Assembly: GCA_023014335.1 (NCBI GenBank)
Contig: JAECYW010000007.1
Coordinates: forward strand, 124,001-188,000
Length of the DNA stretch: 64,000 nucleotides
Source: Galerina marginata
Taxonomy: Eukaryota > Basidiomycota > Agaricomycetes > Agaricales > Galerinaceae
Direction of reading: 5' to 3'
Both the position numbers and the translations under genes were made by a program. Shown in pieces: positions 1 to 11,499 of the stretch (the first letter of the stretch is position 1; every line of letters starts with the position of its first letter). The notes beneath the pieces are model-generated. The model searched no databases, was not told the DNA's origin, and was given only the letters and a program-made list of their open reading frames with translations.

Positions 1-638
1 GGGAGATTCAAAACCGTGTCTACAGCTTGCACAACACTGCATATCTGCCAAATCTTTTGCATATTCTAAACACCCTCTATCTCAGCTCCACGAATATGCA
101 AAAATTTTAAGGAAAAGTTGACTTGAGCCTGTTGTGGACGGTGTTCTCTCGAGACTACTCGCATCAAAAAGTAATAAATTTGTGTCTCAAACTCGAACAA
201 CTTTGATTTAGAGCACGAAATTTTGGAGATGCATTTTGCATATAGCTTAACACCTATTTACAAAAAATTGGGATGTAAAAGTGAGTGTAGCACATAAGGT
301 AGACGAAAAGGTCGAAAAAGCGTGACGAAATCGTGACACTTCAAAGGATTTCTCCGCTTTCGGCTTGCTGGAAGATTCCGTGACTTCATGTTACTTTTTT
401 TTGAATCTCTCTGACCGCCTTCATTTTGAGCTCAATTCGGCACCAAATGTCTCAAAATTTGGTATTTGAAATCCTTAAGATAAAGCGAAGGTCGTTGCAA
501 AATTTGGTAAAGATTGAAGAAAAACTCGTTGTGGAATTTGAGATTCAAAATCGCTCGTCGGAGTTTTTGAATCTCCTTGGGCTTGATAGTATCGAATTTG
601 TGTCGAATTCCTTCAAGTTTGACACTTTGTTTTACAGA
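1..638. repeat. AT-rich upstream region with short inverted repeats
   Basis: No gene is supported here. The stretch is AT-rich and holds four copies of the 11-mer GAGATTCAAAA, two direct (3-13, 540-550) and two inverted (399-409, 565-575), and two copies of CAAAATTTGG (453-462, 498-507). The open frame that runs through 426-638 into the PGM2 first exon shows no family resemblance before the ATG at 639, so I treat it as non-coding. It must contain the PGM2 promoter and may hold remnants of a small mobile element. Confidence 0.4.
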
Positions 639-3510
639 ATGCCTCCTCCCTCATTAAAAGATCTAGTAGACGAGTGGTTGCTATTGGACCCTGTGGGTAT
701 ACTCTGTAAAGCAAGCATGCATTCTCTCACTAGATTTCTCAGAACCCCGAGACTCGAAATGAGATCCAGACACTTTGGAATCGTGGTGACATCGATGAGC
801 TTGAAAAACGCCTGAGGTATTCATTTTCAAGAATCATTGAGTCCATAAAATTCATTCAAGTTAGAACGCGAATCGATTTTGGGACAGCTGGTGAACACAC
901 TACGAGCAATGAGACTGTCACCCACACTTACTTCATGATTAGGTCTCCGAGGGAGAATGCAAGCTGGCTGGTCTCGTATGAATGGTCAGTTCACCTACGA
1001 TCATCCAGGATGCGCTTTCAATATCTGTCTCAGATCTTATAATTCTTCAAACATCTCAGGTCCATCGCCTTTTATTCCCTCGGTAACTAAGTTGTTCATT
1101 TGAAGTTACAAGCAGGGTCTATCAGAATACATCCTGCAGCACGTCGAAATGGCCCGAGACCGCGGCCTCGTCGTCGGATATGATCATAGACATCATTCGG
1201 AACATTGGGCAATCCTGACTGCAAACATATTTGTGGCTAAAGGCATTAAGGTGTATCTTCTTCGTGGTTTCAATCATACACCAATGTGAGTTATTTTCTT
1301 TGCCTGTTGTTAGGTTTATAACAACCTCCTAAAGGGTGCCATTTGCTGTCAAAAAGCTGAACGCGGCGTGCGGCGTGATGATTACGGGTCCGTTCTAGTG
1401 TCACTAGTGTTATAGGACATCCTATACCAACCATCCATTCCAGCTAGCCATAACCCCAAGGTAAATTACCGATGACCTTAACTGAAACGAAAGTGAAAGC
1501 TGTTCCTTCATATCAGCAAGATAACGGATATAAGGTAAGCTGACTGCCAGAAGTCAAGGGCTTTGCCTTGAAGCATCTTCCTCAGGTTTATTGGGAGAAC
1601 GCAGTCCAAGTAAGACGGAGCCGATCTTATGCAACTACAAACACAAATGCATCTACCCAGATTGTACCTCCGCACGATAAAGGCATATCCATAGCGATTC
1701 AGACCAACTCTCGCAGTCAGCTAGCGGTTGAAGACGCTTCATCGTCCGAGCTTCTTCTGGATCCGACAGAGCGCATGCGATCAGAGTATTTTGAATACCT
1801 GAGAAATTCGGTCACTGATCGGTGGGTTAATATTGTAAATTGTGATTCAGTTCCTCAAGATTGACTCACAGGGAAATCAACATTGGCACAATTGTTAAAT
1901 TTGTAAACACCTCTATGCATGGGGTCGGTGACTATTTTGTGAAGGAGGGTTTTACAATTTTTGGATTCCCACCATATACTCCTGTAGCAAAACAGCAGTA
2001 CCCGGATCCTGAGTTTTCTACTGTCCCATTTCCAAACCCTGAAGAAAAAGGCAAGCCAATATACTCTCAACGGCATCGGTGCTAACATCGTTTTATAGGT
2101 GCACTTGTGGGTGATTTGAAATTTTGATATACTCAGGACATTCCAAAGGTTTCGGAATAGGATTTGGCCATAGAAACTGCAGAAAGGGAAGGGGCTGATT
2201 ATGTACTGGCTCAAGACCCAGATGCAGACAGGTTCACTGCTGCCCAGAAGGGGTGCGGCAAATATCATTTTTATTTGTTCTCCCAATTCATTTGCCATTC
2301 AACAGCCCAACTGGGGAATGGATTTTATTCACCGGTGACCAGCTTGGAAGTATATTTGCCGCCAGAGTTCTGGAGGCTCACAAGGCATCGGGTCAACCTG
2401 TTAATAAACTAGCCATGGTAGCCTCTACTGTGAGCTCGAAGATGATTGAAACTATGGCCGAAGTTGAGGGCTTCAAATTTGTCGAATGTTTGACTGGTTA
2501 GTTTTTAATCACTTTATGGGAAGCTGCGATTGTCAACAGGTTGCTAGGTTTCAAGTTTATTGGAAACACTGCTCTTCGTCTGGTTGCGGATGGTTTCACC
2601 GTTCCGTTGGGTTACGAGGAAGCCATCGGCTTCATGTTTGGCTCACAGATAAGAGACAAAGACGGTGTAGCCGCAACGGTAGTGGATGTTTTAATCCTTG
2701 ACTGCTTATTTTTTTGACAGGTACTTCGCAGATGATCTTTGCGGAACTTTGTGCGGAACTTCGCGCCAAAGGAATGACCGTTAACGACTATCTTCAAGAA
2801 CTCTATCAGAGGTTCGAGATTGACTATACCTCATTACACCCACACTTATCATACTTAGATATGGATACTTTCAGGTATTTTATACTCAACAGGGCTGTTT
2901 ACCTTTTGTATAATGACATCCGCAGACAAAGAACAGCTATTTTATTTGCAACGACCCGAGGGTCACCGATGAGATCTTTAGTCATATTCGGAGATGGGGT
3001 GTAAGTGTCGCAAATCGATTCTAGAAACTATTGAACCCTCACTTTGCCCAGTCTTCAGGTTCTACAGGAACGACCTACCCAGATACTTTGGCAGAACTTC
3101 CAATTAACAGAATCATAGACCTCACCACGGGCTATGATAGTGGGAACCCTCCAGCTTATTTGCCATCACTTCCTCTTTCCTCCGGTCATATGGTCCAGTT
3201 CAGGGCAAGTAGCTGCTCGAACGAAATAAATCTTGTATTAACTTTAAGGTGAACCTATTGCTGAAATTATTCTGTCACATTGACTCAGTATATATGATCT
3301 CACAGGACAAGTGGGACAGAACCCAAGGTTCGCTACTATAACCCTCCAGAAAGCGATAGTTTGCTAAAAAATGAATACTCTCAGATTAAAATCTATCTAG
3401 AGGGAAATGGGAGGGACTCCAAACTCGTTGATCAGCAGCTTTCAAAAGCTATCACAGATATTTCTGAGAACTGGATCCGGGCCGATAAGTATAGTTTGAA
3501 AATGGGTTAA
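639..3510 (+). CDS. PGM2: Phosphoglucomutase-2 / phosphopentomutase
   Basis: Alpha-D-phosphohexomutase family member of the PGM2 type, which interconverts ribose-1-P and ribose-5-P and less efficiently glucose-1-P and glucose-6-P in the cytosol. Conserved pieces in order: TRIDFGTAG near the N terminus, catalytic-serine loop TASHNPK (1381-1460), phosphate-neighbour PHDKGI, metal loop DPDADR (about 2220), sugar-binding loop YEEAIGFM (about 2620), DLTTGYDSG (about 3120) and C-terminal phosphate-binding TSGTEPK (about 3310). My model has 21 exons: 639-692, 743-816, 865-890, 943-984, 1034-1059, 1116-1285, 1335-1387, 1444-1460, 1517-1534, 1586-1609, 1661-1821, 1872-2050, 2099-2106, 2161-2252, 2306-2496, 2548-2678, 2732-2811, 2859-2874, 2926-3000, 3052-3248 and 3306-3510. 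They total 1839 nt, or 612 aa, the length I recall for human PGM2. It looks like a pseudogene until spliced. The edges at 2678 and 3052 are the least certain. Confidence 0.93.
1444..1609 (+). other. Run of three PGM2 microexons (17, 18 and 24 nt)
   Basis: Exons 1444-1460, 1517-1534 and 1586-1609, separated by introns of 56 and 51 nt. The first encodes the catalytic-serine peptide ASHNPK (its Ala codon is shared with the previous exon), the second QDNGYK and the third VYWENAVQ. Each junction has GT and AG ends and together they give the uninterrupted family sequence. Confidence 0.85.
2099..2106 (+). other. 8-nt PGM2 microexon after a GC-AG intron
   Basis: Exon GTGCACTT completes a Gly codon and encodes Ala-Leu. 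The preceding intron 2051-2098 starts GCAAGC, a good match to the GC-donor consensus, and has GCTAAC before its TATAG acceptor. The following intron is 2107-2160. Skipping the 8 nt breaks the frame into DLAIETAEREG. Confidence 0.8.
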
Positions 3511-3592
3511 CAGCACTGCTAGTAATACACATAGGGAAATCTATTAATCGCCTATGTATTGCTACAAGTGTCCGAAATTACAAGTGTCGAAA

Positions 3593-5195
3593 TTACAAAT
3601 GCTGTTTTGCTGTCATTTCATCGGCAAATATGATATCAGATACAGTGACGACCTCCAGGGTTTGAGCTATGTTGTTTGTTTGACCAGTGTTCAGCCAAAT
3701 CCACTTAAAACCAGCGTGATATGAAACGGCGGGGCCCCAGCGAATGTTTAAAGGGTTGGAAGGGTCCAACCAACCGGACCAATCCATGTAGACATCCGTG
3801 CCGTGTAGGCAATTGCTACCGTGGTCGAAGTGAGCCAGATGTAATAGCAAAGACATTAGAAAATACCCACAAGTGAAGTAGCTTCGGGAGAACAACTCGG
3901 CCCTGAGTAGAAAGAGATGAGGTAATTACTTAACAAAGAAGAAAGGGCCTCTTGCCTCTTGGGGAGTATCTTTGGTGTGTATTTGATATGATAATTCTTG
4001 TTCCGGGCTTATCAGCTCATTTCCTAGGCCAGTAAGGTAAGTGTCTAGGAGACAACTTGTGACCTCGAAATCAAAACTCAAGGGTTCGAAGATGTCGGGG
4101 CGATAATCAACAATGGCCCACCAGTAACCTTGATCGCCTAGACGGACGTTATCATATCGCCCCTTCCCATCTCCACCCGGGAGGCCATATTTAAATCTAA
4201 ATGCCTCTGGAGACAAGGCGGGAAAGTCGCCAAGGTCGCGATATATGCTTGAATCCATCAAGCGTTGGTCCCGCAGTTTTTCTAAATCAAGCAGCATAAC
4301 ACATGAGCAGATCTTCGAAGCATGATGCCATTCTGGGGCGTCTTGTTCTGGATGGCTAGCCATAACAATAGCCGTTGAAGTATTTAAAGTAGCAAAAACA
4401 TTCCAGAGTAACGTTGGATCGGAAATGAATAGGGCATCGGTGTCGATATATATAGATTTCTTGACAGTTGGTGGTATTATTTCGTGGATAAAAAGCTTCA
4501 TCAATCCAGCTGTTTATTTTTATAAAAGCGTGTTAAACTGTAAAGGTATGTAGAAAGCTTACGGAGTCCAGCTGAGTGATCTGTGTTTATTGAACCTTCT
4601 CGTTCGACGCGATCGAGCATGCTTTGCCAAGATGGCCGATAAAACCAGACCCGGACGTGATGCGGAGGGTGTTCTACCAAGGAAAAACGCGTTCGAAGGA
4701 GTTCTTCTGCTTTTTCGTCGCATATGATGTGGATGTCAGACGGTTGGGAATTGTATAGCAATATCGACTATTTTTCAAGGATAGTTTAGTTGGCAAACAT
4801 CAGGTAAAAAGGAGAGAGTCGACCTTGATCAAGAGGGCACCTTCTGCGGCTGCAGATTCCGACCACATGATGAAGGTGAAGACTACAGGTTCGATAAAGG
4901 TGACAGGCGGAGATGGGGCGTCGATGTGCGTTGTCGGAATATAAGGTGAGGACAGAGGTTGCGTTAACGGTTCTTCGGACATGTGAACTTCTTGCACAAA
5001 AAAGAATAGAGCAAGAGTGAAAGCAACTGCAACAAGGTAAAGAAGTTTCCGTCTGCGATTAGAGCCGCAGAGGATCGGGAGGAAATCATGGTGAGTGTGA
5101 ATGCGATAGCTGAACGAAAACATTGAGAAGGTGGAGAGCAAGACAGGTAAACGAACATACGGGTTTCCTTGTTCAGAGGACGACGAGCTTTCCAT
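3593..5195 (-). CDS. GT8-like type II membrane glycosyltransferase
   Basis: Probable Golgi or ER glycosyltransferase, resembling the GT8 / LARGE / glucoside xylosyltransferase fold group. A short cytosolic tail starts at MESSSSSEQ and is followed by one hydrophobic segment (LLYLVAVAFTLALFFF, around residue 52-67) typical of type II anchors. The lumenal part has the metal/UDP-sugar motif DTD in YIDTDALFISDP (about 4430) and a later LGDQGYWW. The model has five exons: 4824-5195, 4563-4767, 3935-4509, 3871-3902 and 3593-3815, total 1407 nt, 468 aa. The third intron (3903-3934) would be only 32 nt; a 53-nt alternative using acceptor CCGAAG (intron 3882-3934) also keeps frame and removes seven residues. 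Donor and acceptor sugars cannot be read from the sequence. Confidence 0.78.
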
Positions 5196-5838
5196 AACGT
5201 GAAAGGAGAGGTGTAGACAAAAGAGGGACTCCGATTGCTCGTTGAATTAGATAGTAATTGGCATATGAGTGAGAGGAGACTGTTGAACGGCGTATTGTTG
5301 GAGCCAAGTCCCTGGACGTTGACAGCGCGTATCTCCGTGAGTGATTTCTTCTCCGAGTTCTTGTTCTACTTATGGGAGAAGTATGTAGTATGGTCAATTT
5401 TTGCATGAATTCTGCAAATTGTAAAAAAGTTGTGGTCTTGCTATGCCTTCTGCAATAATTCTGCGCCGTGCAGAATACAATCAAGAATGCAAAACATACA
5501 TAGTATTTTCTGTTCTACTTTTGCGAGAACGATAAGATTTGTAAGAATTCAGCCTATCTGTTGCCTATCTGCAGAATTTTGTGGTCCTCAATACATTTTG
5601 CATGACTCCAGCGCGTCGCAGAATTATCCCCCACTAGACGTTTACTCGTAGTGAGGCGGTCGAATGAAGCCGTTACGTACCAGGAATCGTCTTCAAATTT
5701 GAGTCCTCTGAATGATACAGGAATCAGAATCGGGATGGGTGCATTTGGCAAGGTACAGATATCTACTACATGCAGGTTTTCTGCGACTCGGACACTCCTC
5801 AAAAAGTCAGGGCGAACGTGAGCTTGAAGTGAACATGT
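5196..5838. repeat. Intergenic region with ATTCTGC/GCAGAAT cluster
   Basis: Promoter side of the glycosyltransferase and 3' side of DHX35. No coding sequence is supported. The 7-mer ATTCTGC occurs at 5409-5415 and 5458-5464 and its complement GCAGAAT at 5470-5476, 5571-5577 and 5618-5624. The copies at 5458-5476 form a perfect 7-bp stem with a 5-nt loop. TTTTGCATGA occurs near 5400 and again near 5597. It could be a decayed small repeat element. Confidence 0.4.
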
Positions 5839-8752
<2,914 letters not shown>

Positions 8753-9187
8753 GATACTGGCATGAGTTGACAATGTCGTAGAGATTGGATTTATTTCCAT
8801 CAATTCCACGGCCCGGAAATCAACGCAATCTTTTACGCATACTTTCTCTTTTTTCTCCTTGTTTATCATCTGATCCCACCCGAGCTGACGAGGCACCGCA
8901 TACTAGTATGTAATCACCCGAGTTACCATGTAACATAGTCAGCCAAATTTATTACCAGCTATCAAGTCATGCCATCCCTCTGCCCAGGTTGTCATCTCTG
9001 GCATTCGCTTTGAAGTAGGAAATGTGAAAAGAAGCAAGGATGTCCTACTGAAATAACACCTGGAATAATGATATAAAGACTAAGTTGCATTTGGTTGCTA
9101 CCAGGATGTGTGTAAAAGATTGATTGCCCTTGCCCATAACGGCAAAGGTAGGTAGGCACAAAGATAGAGGATATTTGAAGGGGAAGA
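8753..9187. other. Intergenic, nothing recognised
   Basis: This stretch holds the promoter and 5' UTR of DHX35 and the 3' UTR of the tetraspanin, both on the minus strand. The open frames have no conserved content, and no tRNA-like or repeated structure stood out. Confidence 0.5.
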
Positions 9188-10131
9188 TTATACAAACCCT
9201 CTTCCACCTCGTTTAGAGTCAATTTTCTTGAATCTTTCATCTTCTTGCCTCTGCAAGGGAAAGTGAGCAATAAATGATGCATATTGGAATGTCATCCTAC
9301 CTTCTTGATAACACAAAGGGAAGCAAGCAGAAGGCATAGCACAATCGCCATAAATCCGTAGACCTAATTGGCCTTCAGTAAAATCGAACGTTCAAGTTCA
9401 GTCATGGTACTAAATTTACCGTTCTGGGGCGAACTTCAGAGTACAATCTATGGACGAAAATCGAGCGACTCACGTAAAAATATTGTTGAGGGTATAATCA
9501 GCGAAACCGGTTATGGGTGTAACACAGAAGTTGGTCGTTACATTGGTCGCGAGGTTGGAAATGAATTGTTGCGATTGACAAAAAGAACCTCCGACTTCCG
9601 CTAAATCTGTTCCATCAAAGTAGCCACAACATTTCAACTGAGGATGAACGATGAGATGAATTTAGACGGAAATCAAACCTCCTGAGATGAAACATACCTG
9701 GTCTTGAAGTGCGATACGCATTGTGGGAGTTGCTTCCACCCAGAGTTTGTGGAAATTGTTCCGTTCTCGCAATGTAAACATCCATACGAAAGTACCAATG
9801 ACGACGATGCCGATGGCATCAATCAAGAGCGCATAGTTCAGGATGACGAGTCCGATTGTGACGTGATTTCTTTGCACAATGGCCCCAACGGATAGTACGA
9901 AAGTGACTAGTAAAGCAATCCCCAAGACAGTGCCAGCTGTAGGACACATGTTAGTTAATGAAACGAATCGACAGAAGGAGGCGCACCCGTCAAGTCAGCA
10001 CTGGACAACACCATATTCATCATGAGGTTCGGGGCACGCCAGACAATCGACAGGGCTACGGATACAGCACCGGCGGCAAGGAGGAGGAAGTCCAGCGCCG
10101 CCCAGACACCCATTAATCTCTTGGAAACCAT
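9188..10131 (-). CDS. Fungal tetraspanin
   Basis: Four-transmembrane membrane organiser of the fungal tetraspanin group. The start MVSKRLMGVWAALDF is the first ATG (10131); an upstream TTG in frame is not needed. TM1 is in exon 1 and TM2-TM3 in exon 2 (9698-9936). The second extracellular loop in exon 3 (9474-9637) carries the CCG hallmark in QLKCCGYFDG plus two further Cys (SFCQSQQ, NFCVTP). TM4 is VYGFMAIVLCLLLASLCVI (9301-9363), and the basic tail RQEDERFKKID...GGRGFV (9188-9250) follows. Exons 9987-10131, 9698-9936, 9474-9637, 9420-9423, 9301-9363 and 9188-9250 total 678 nt, 225 aa. The fourth exon is only 4 nt. In plants' fungal pathogens a related protein, Pls1, is needed for appressorium penetration; a role here is not inferable. 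Confidence 0.9.
9420..9423 (-). other. 4-nt tetraspanin microexon
   Basis: Exon AACG (minus strand) sits between a 50-nt intron (9424-9473, GTGAGT...CCCCAG) and a 56-nt intron (9364-9419, GTAAAT...ATTAG). It completes a Thr codon and adds another Thr, giving NNIFTTVYGFMAIV. Joining exon 3 directly to 9363 shifts the frame, and using the TTTAG acceptor instead runs into an in-frame TAG just before TM4. Confidence 0.8.
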
Positions 10132-10476
10132 TGCGATTGATGTTGAAGGAGTGTTTGCTTTGGAAATGTCAGTCAAAATAAGCAGGAGGTAGAGCGAAAG
10201 CGCACAATTTGGAAGAATGTGCTGGAGGGCTCTTTCAAAGAGACCAGTGGATTGCCAGAAGAAAGAAAGCGAAGACGTTCAACGCCTCCGTGCGCTAGCG
10301 CTAAGAAAAATGACAAAGGAAGAAAGAATGGGGAGACGAGTTGAGAAACAGCAAAGAGCTTAATAGATCGTTGCAGGTCGTTATGGATACAAACTGCGAC
10401 ACACAAATCCGGGCCGGTCTAGACCTGGATTAGTCATCGAATCGGAACACCGCCACTTCGAGTCACTGAGGCGCCT

Positions 10477-10483
10477 TATATAA
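10477..10483 (+). promoter_or_regulatory. TATA box of MBF1
   Basis: TATATAA lies 53 bp upstream of the MBF1 ATG, a usual distance for a fungal core promoter with a short 5' UTR. Confidence 0.6.
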
Positions 10484-10507
10484 GTAACGCCCACAAACTC
10501 CTTCAAA

Positions 10508-10535
10508 CACCACCACCACCACCACCACCACCACC
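10508..10535 (+). repeat. (CAC)n microsatellite abutting the MBF1 start codon
   Basis: Nine CAC units run directly into the ATG, giving the start context CCACCATGA. It lies in the 5' UTR and is not read as His codons, because the MBF1 family start MSEDWD follows. Confidence 0.9.
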
Positions 10536-11243
10536 ATGAGCGAAGATTGGGACGCCAAAGTTGTCATTGGCCAAAAGCGCCAGGTAGCAAAGGTCACCAA
10601 GAAGGATTCCGACTTGAATGGTATGACGTGTCTTCCTCCAGTTTATTGCTTCGTACTTACCTTGTCGTCTAGCTGTGAGCTATTTTGTCATTCATTGAGA
10701 CCGGCACATTGTCTTACAACTAACCTTCAAGGCCCGACGAACTGGTGCTGTTGTTGCTACAGACAAGAAAGTCACTGCAGGAGGCAACAAGGCCCACCAA
10801 GGTATTATGAGCGCCTTTGTACTCGGGGAGCGACTAACGGACACTATCGTAGGGACTGATCACCAGCGCATAGCCAAGCTCGACAGGGAGAATGAAGTTG
10901 CACCACCTCCCAAGATTGCTCCATCCGTTGGCAGAGTAAGGACTCTCCGCACACGACTCTGTTTGGATCTGACATTACTTATAGGCAATGCAAGATGCTC
11001 GCCTGGAACTAAAGTTTTCTCAGAAGGATGTTGCTCAGAAGGTCAACGAAAAACCTTCCGTAATTCAGGATTATGAATCCAGCAAAGCAATTCCAAATCC
11101 ACAAATTCTCGGAAAGCTTGAACGGGTTCTTGGTGTCAAGCTACGCGGTTTGTCTAATATCTGCTATACTTTATGTTGCCCGTCATTCAAACCTGGTCTA
11201 TCTAGGGTCCGACATAGGCAAAAAGCTGGAAAAGAAGACATAG
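10536..11243 (+). CDS. MBF1: Multiprotein bridging factor 1
   Basis: Transcriptional co-activator that links TBP to bZIP activators and also limits frameshifting on collided ribosomes in yeast. The N-terminal MBF1 domain begins MSEDWDAKVVIG; the core has LNAARRTGAVVATDKK and HQRIAKLDREN; a C-terminal Cro/C1-type helix-turn-helix spans LKFSQKDVAQKVNEKPS to KLERVLGVKLRG, followed by SDIGKKLEKKT. Exons 10536-10620, 10673-10674, 10732-10801, 10853-10935, 10985-11147 and 11206-11243 total 441 nt, 146 aa, the usual family size. The second exon is 2 nt in this model, required to build the conserved Asn-Ala-Ala-Arg-Arg. A TATA box and a CAC repeat precede the gene. Confidence 0.95.
10673..10674 (+). 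other. Candidate 2-nt exon of MBF1
   Basis: Dinucleotide CT lies between intron 10621-10672 (52 nt, GTATGA...TCTAG) and intron 10675-10731 (57 nt, GTGAGC...CTAACCTTCAAG). It completes the Ala codon G|CT. A single intron 10621-10731 shifts the frame. The only other frame-preserving choice I found is a 14-nt exon (10673-10686) with a weaker GTCATT donor, which would insert VSYF into a conserved block. Confidence 0.65.
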
Positions 11244-11499
11244 TGTTTTTTTCGGACTCTATCGCTTTTTTTATCCCATATAATTCTAGACCTTCTGCAG
11301 ACTCTTAGAAATTGATATCCTTTAGACACTGTTTCGATTTGATGAATGGCAGTTTACAACTTGCCTTACGCACAAGCTGAAATGATACCCTTAAGAACAA
11401 GCCCATCTGAGAGTTTCAGCTGAAGTTCGGAGTCAACAAAAAGATCATAGTTGCAATCTGACATAAGGAATGATGGATAGATATAGCAGGGTATATAAT

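Noticed and set aside
426..638. N-terminal extension upstream of the PGM2 ATG
   Set aside because: The open frame is continuous with exon 1 but lies in AT-rich repeat sequence and does not resemble the family; the family-like start is MPPPSLKDLVDEW at 639.
639..3510. PGM2 locus as a decayed pseudogene
   Set aside because: Only short fragments appear in any single frame, but 21 exons with proper splice signals rebuild all active-site motifs and a 612-aa frame.
5554..5802. Minus-strand ORF just after DHX35
   Set aside because: DHX35 ends at 5839 after an intron; this ORF lies in the repeat-bearing intergenic region and has no family resemblance.
10508..10535. Poly-His N-terminal extension of MBF1
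   Set aside because: The CAC repeat is 5' UTR; the conserved protein starts at the ATG after it and no in-frame upstream start is needed.
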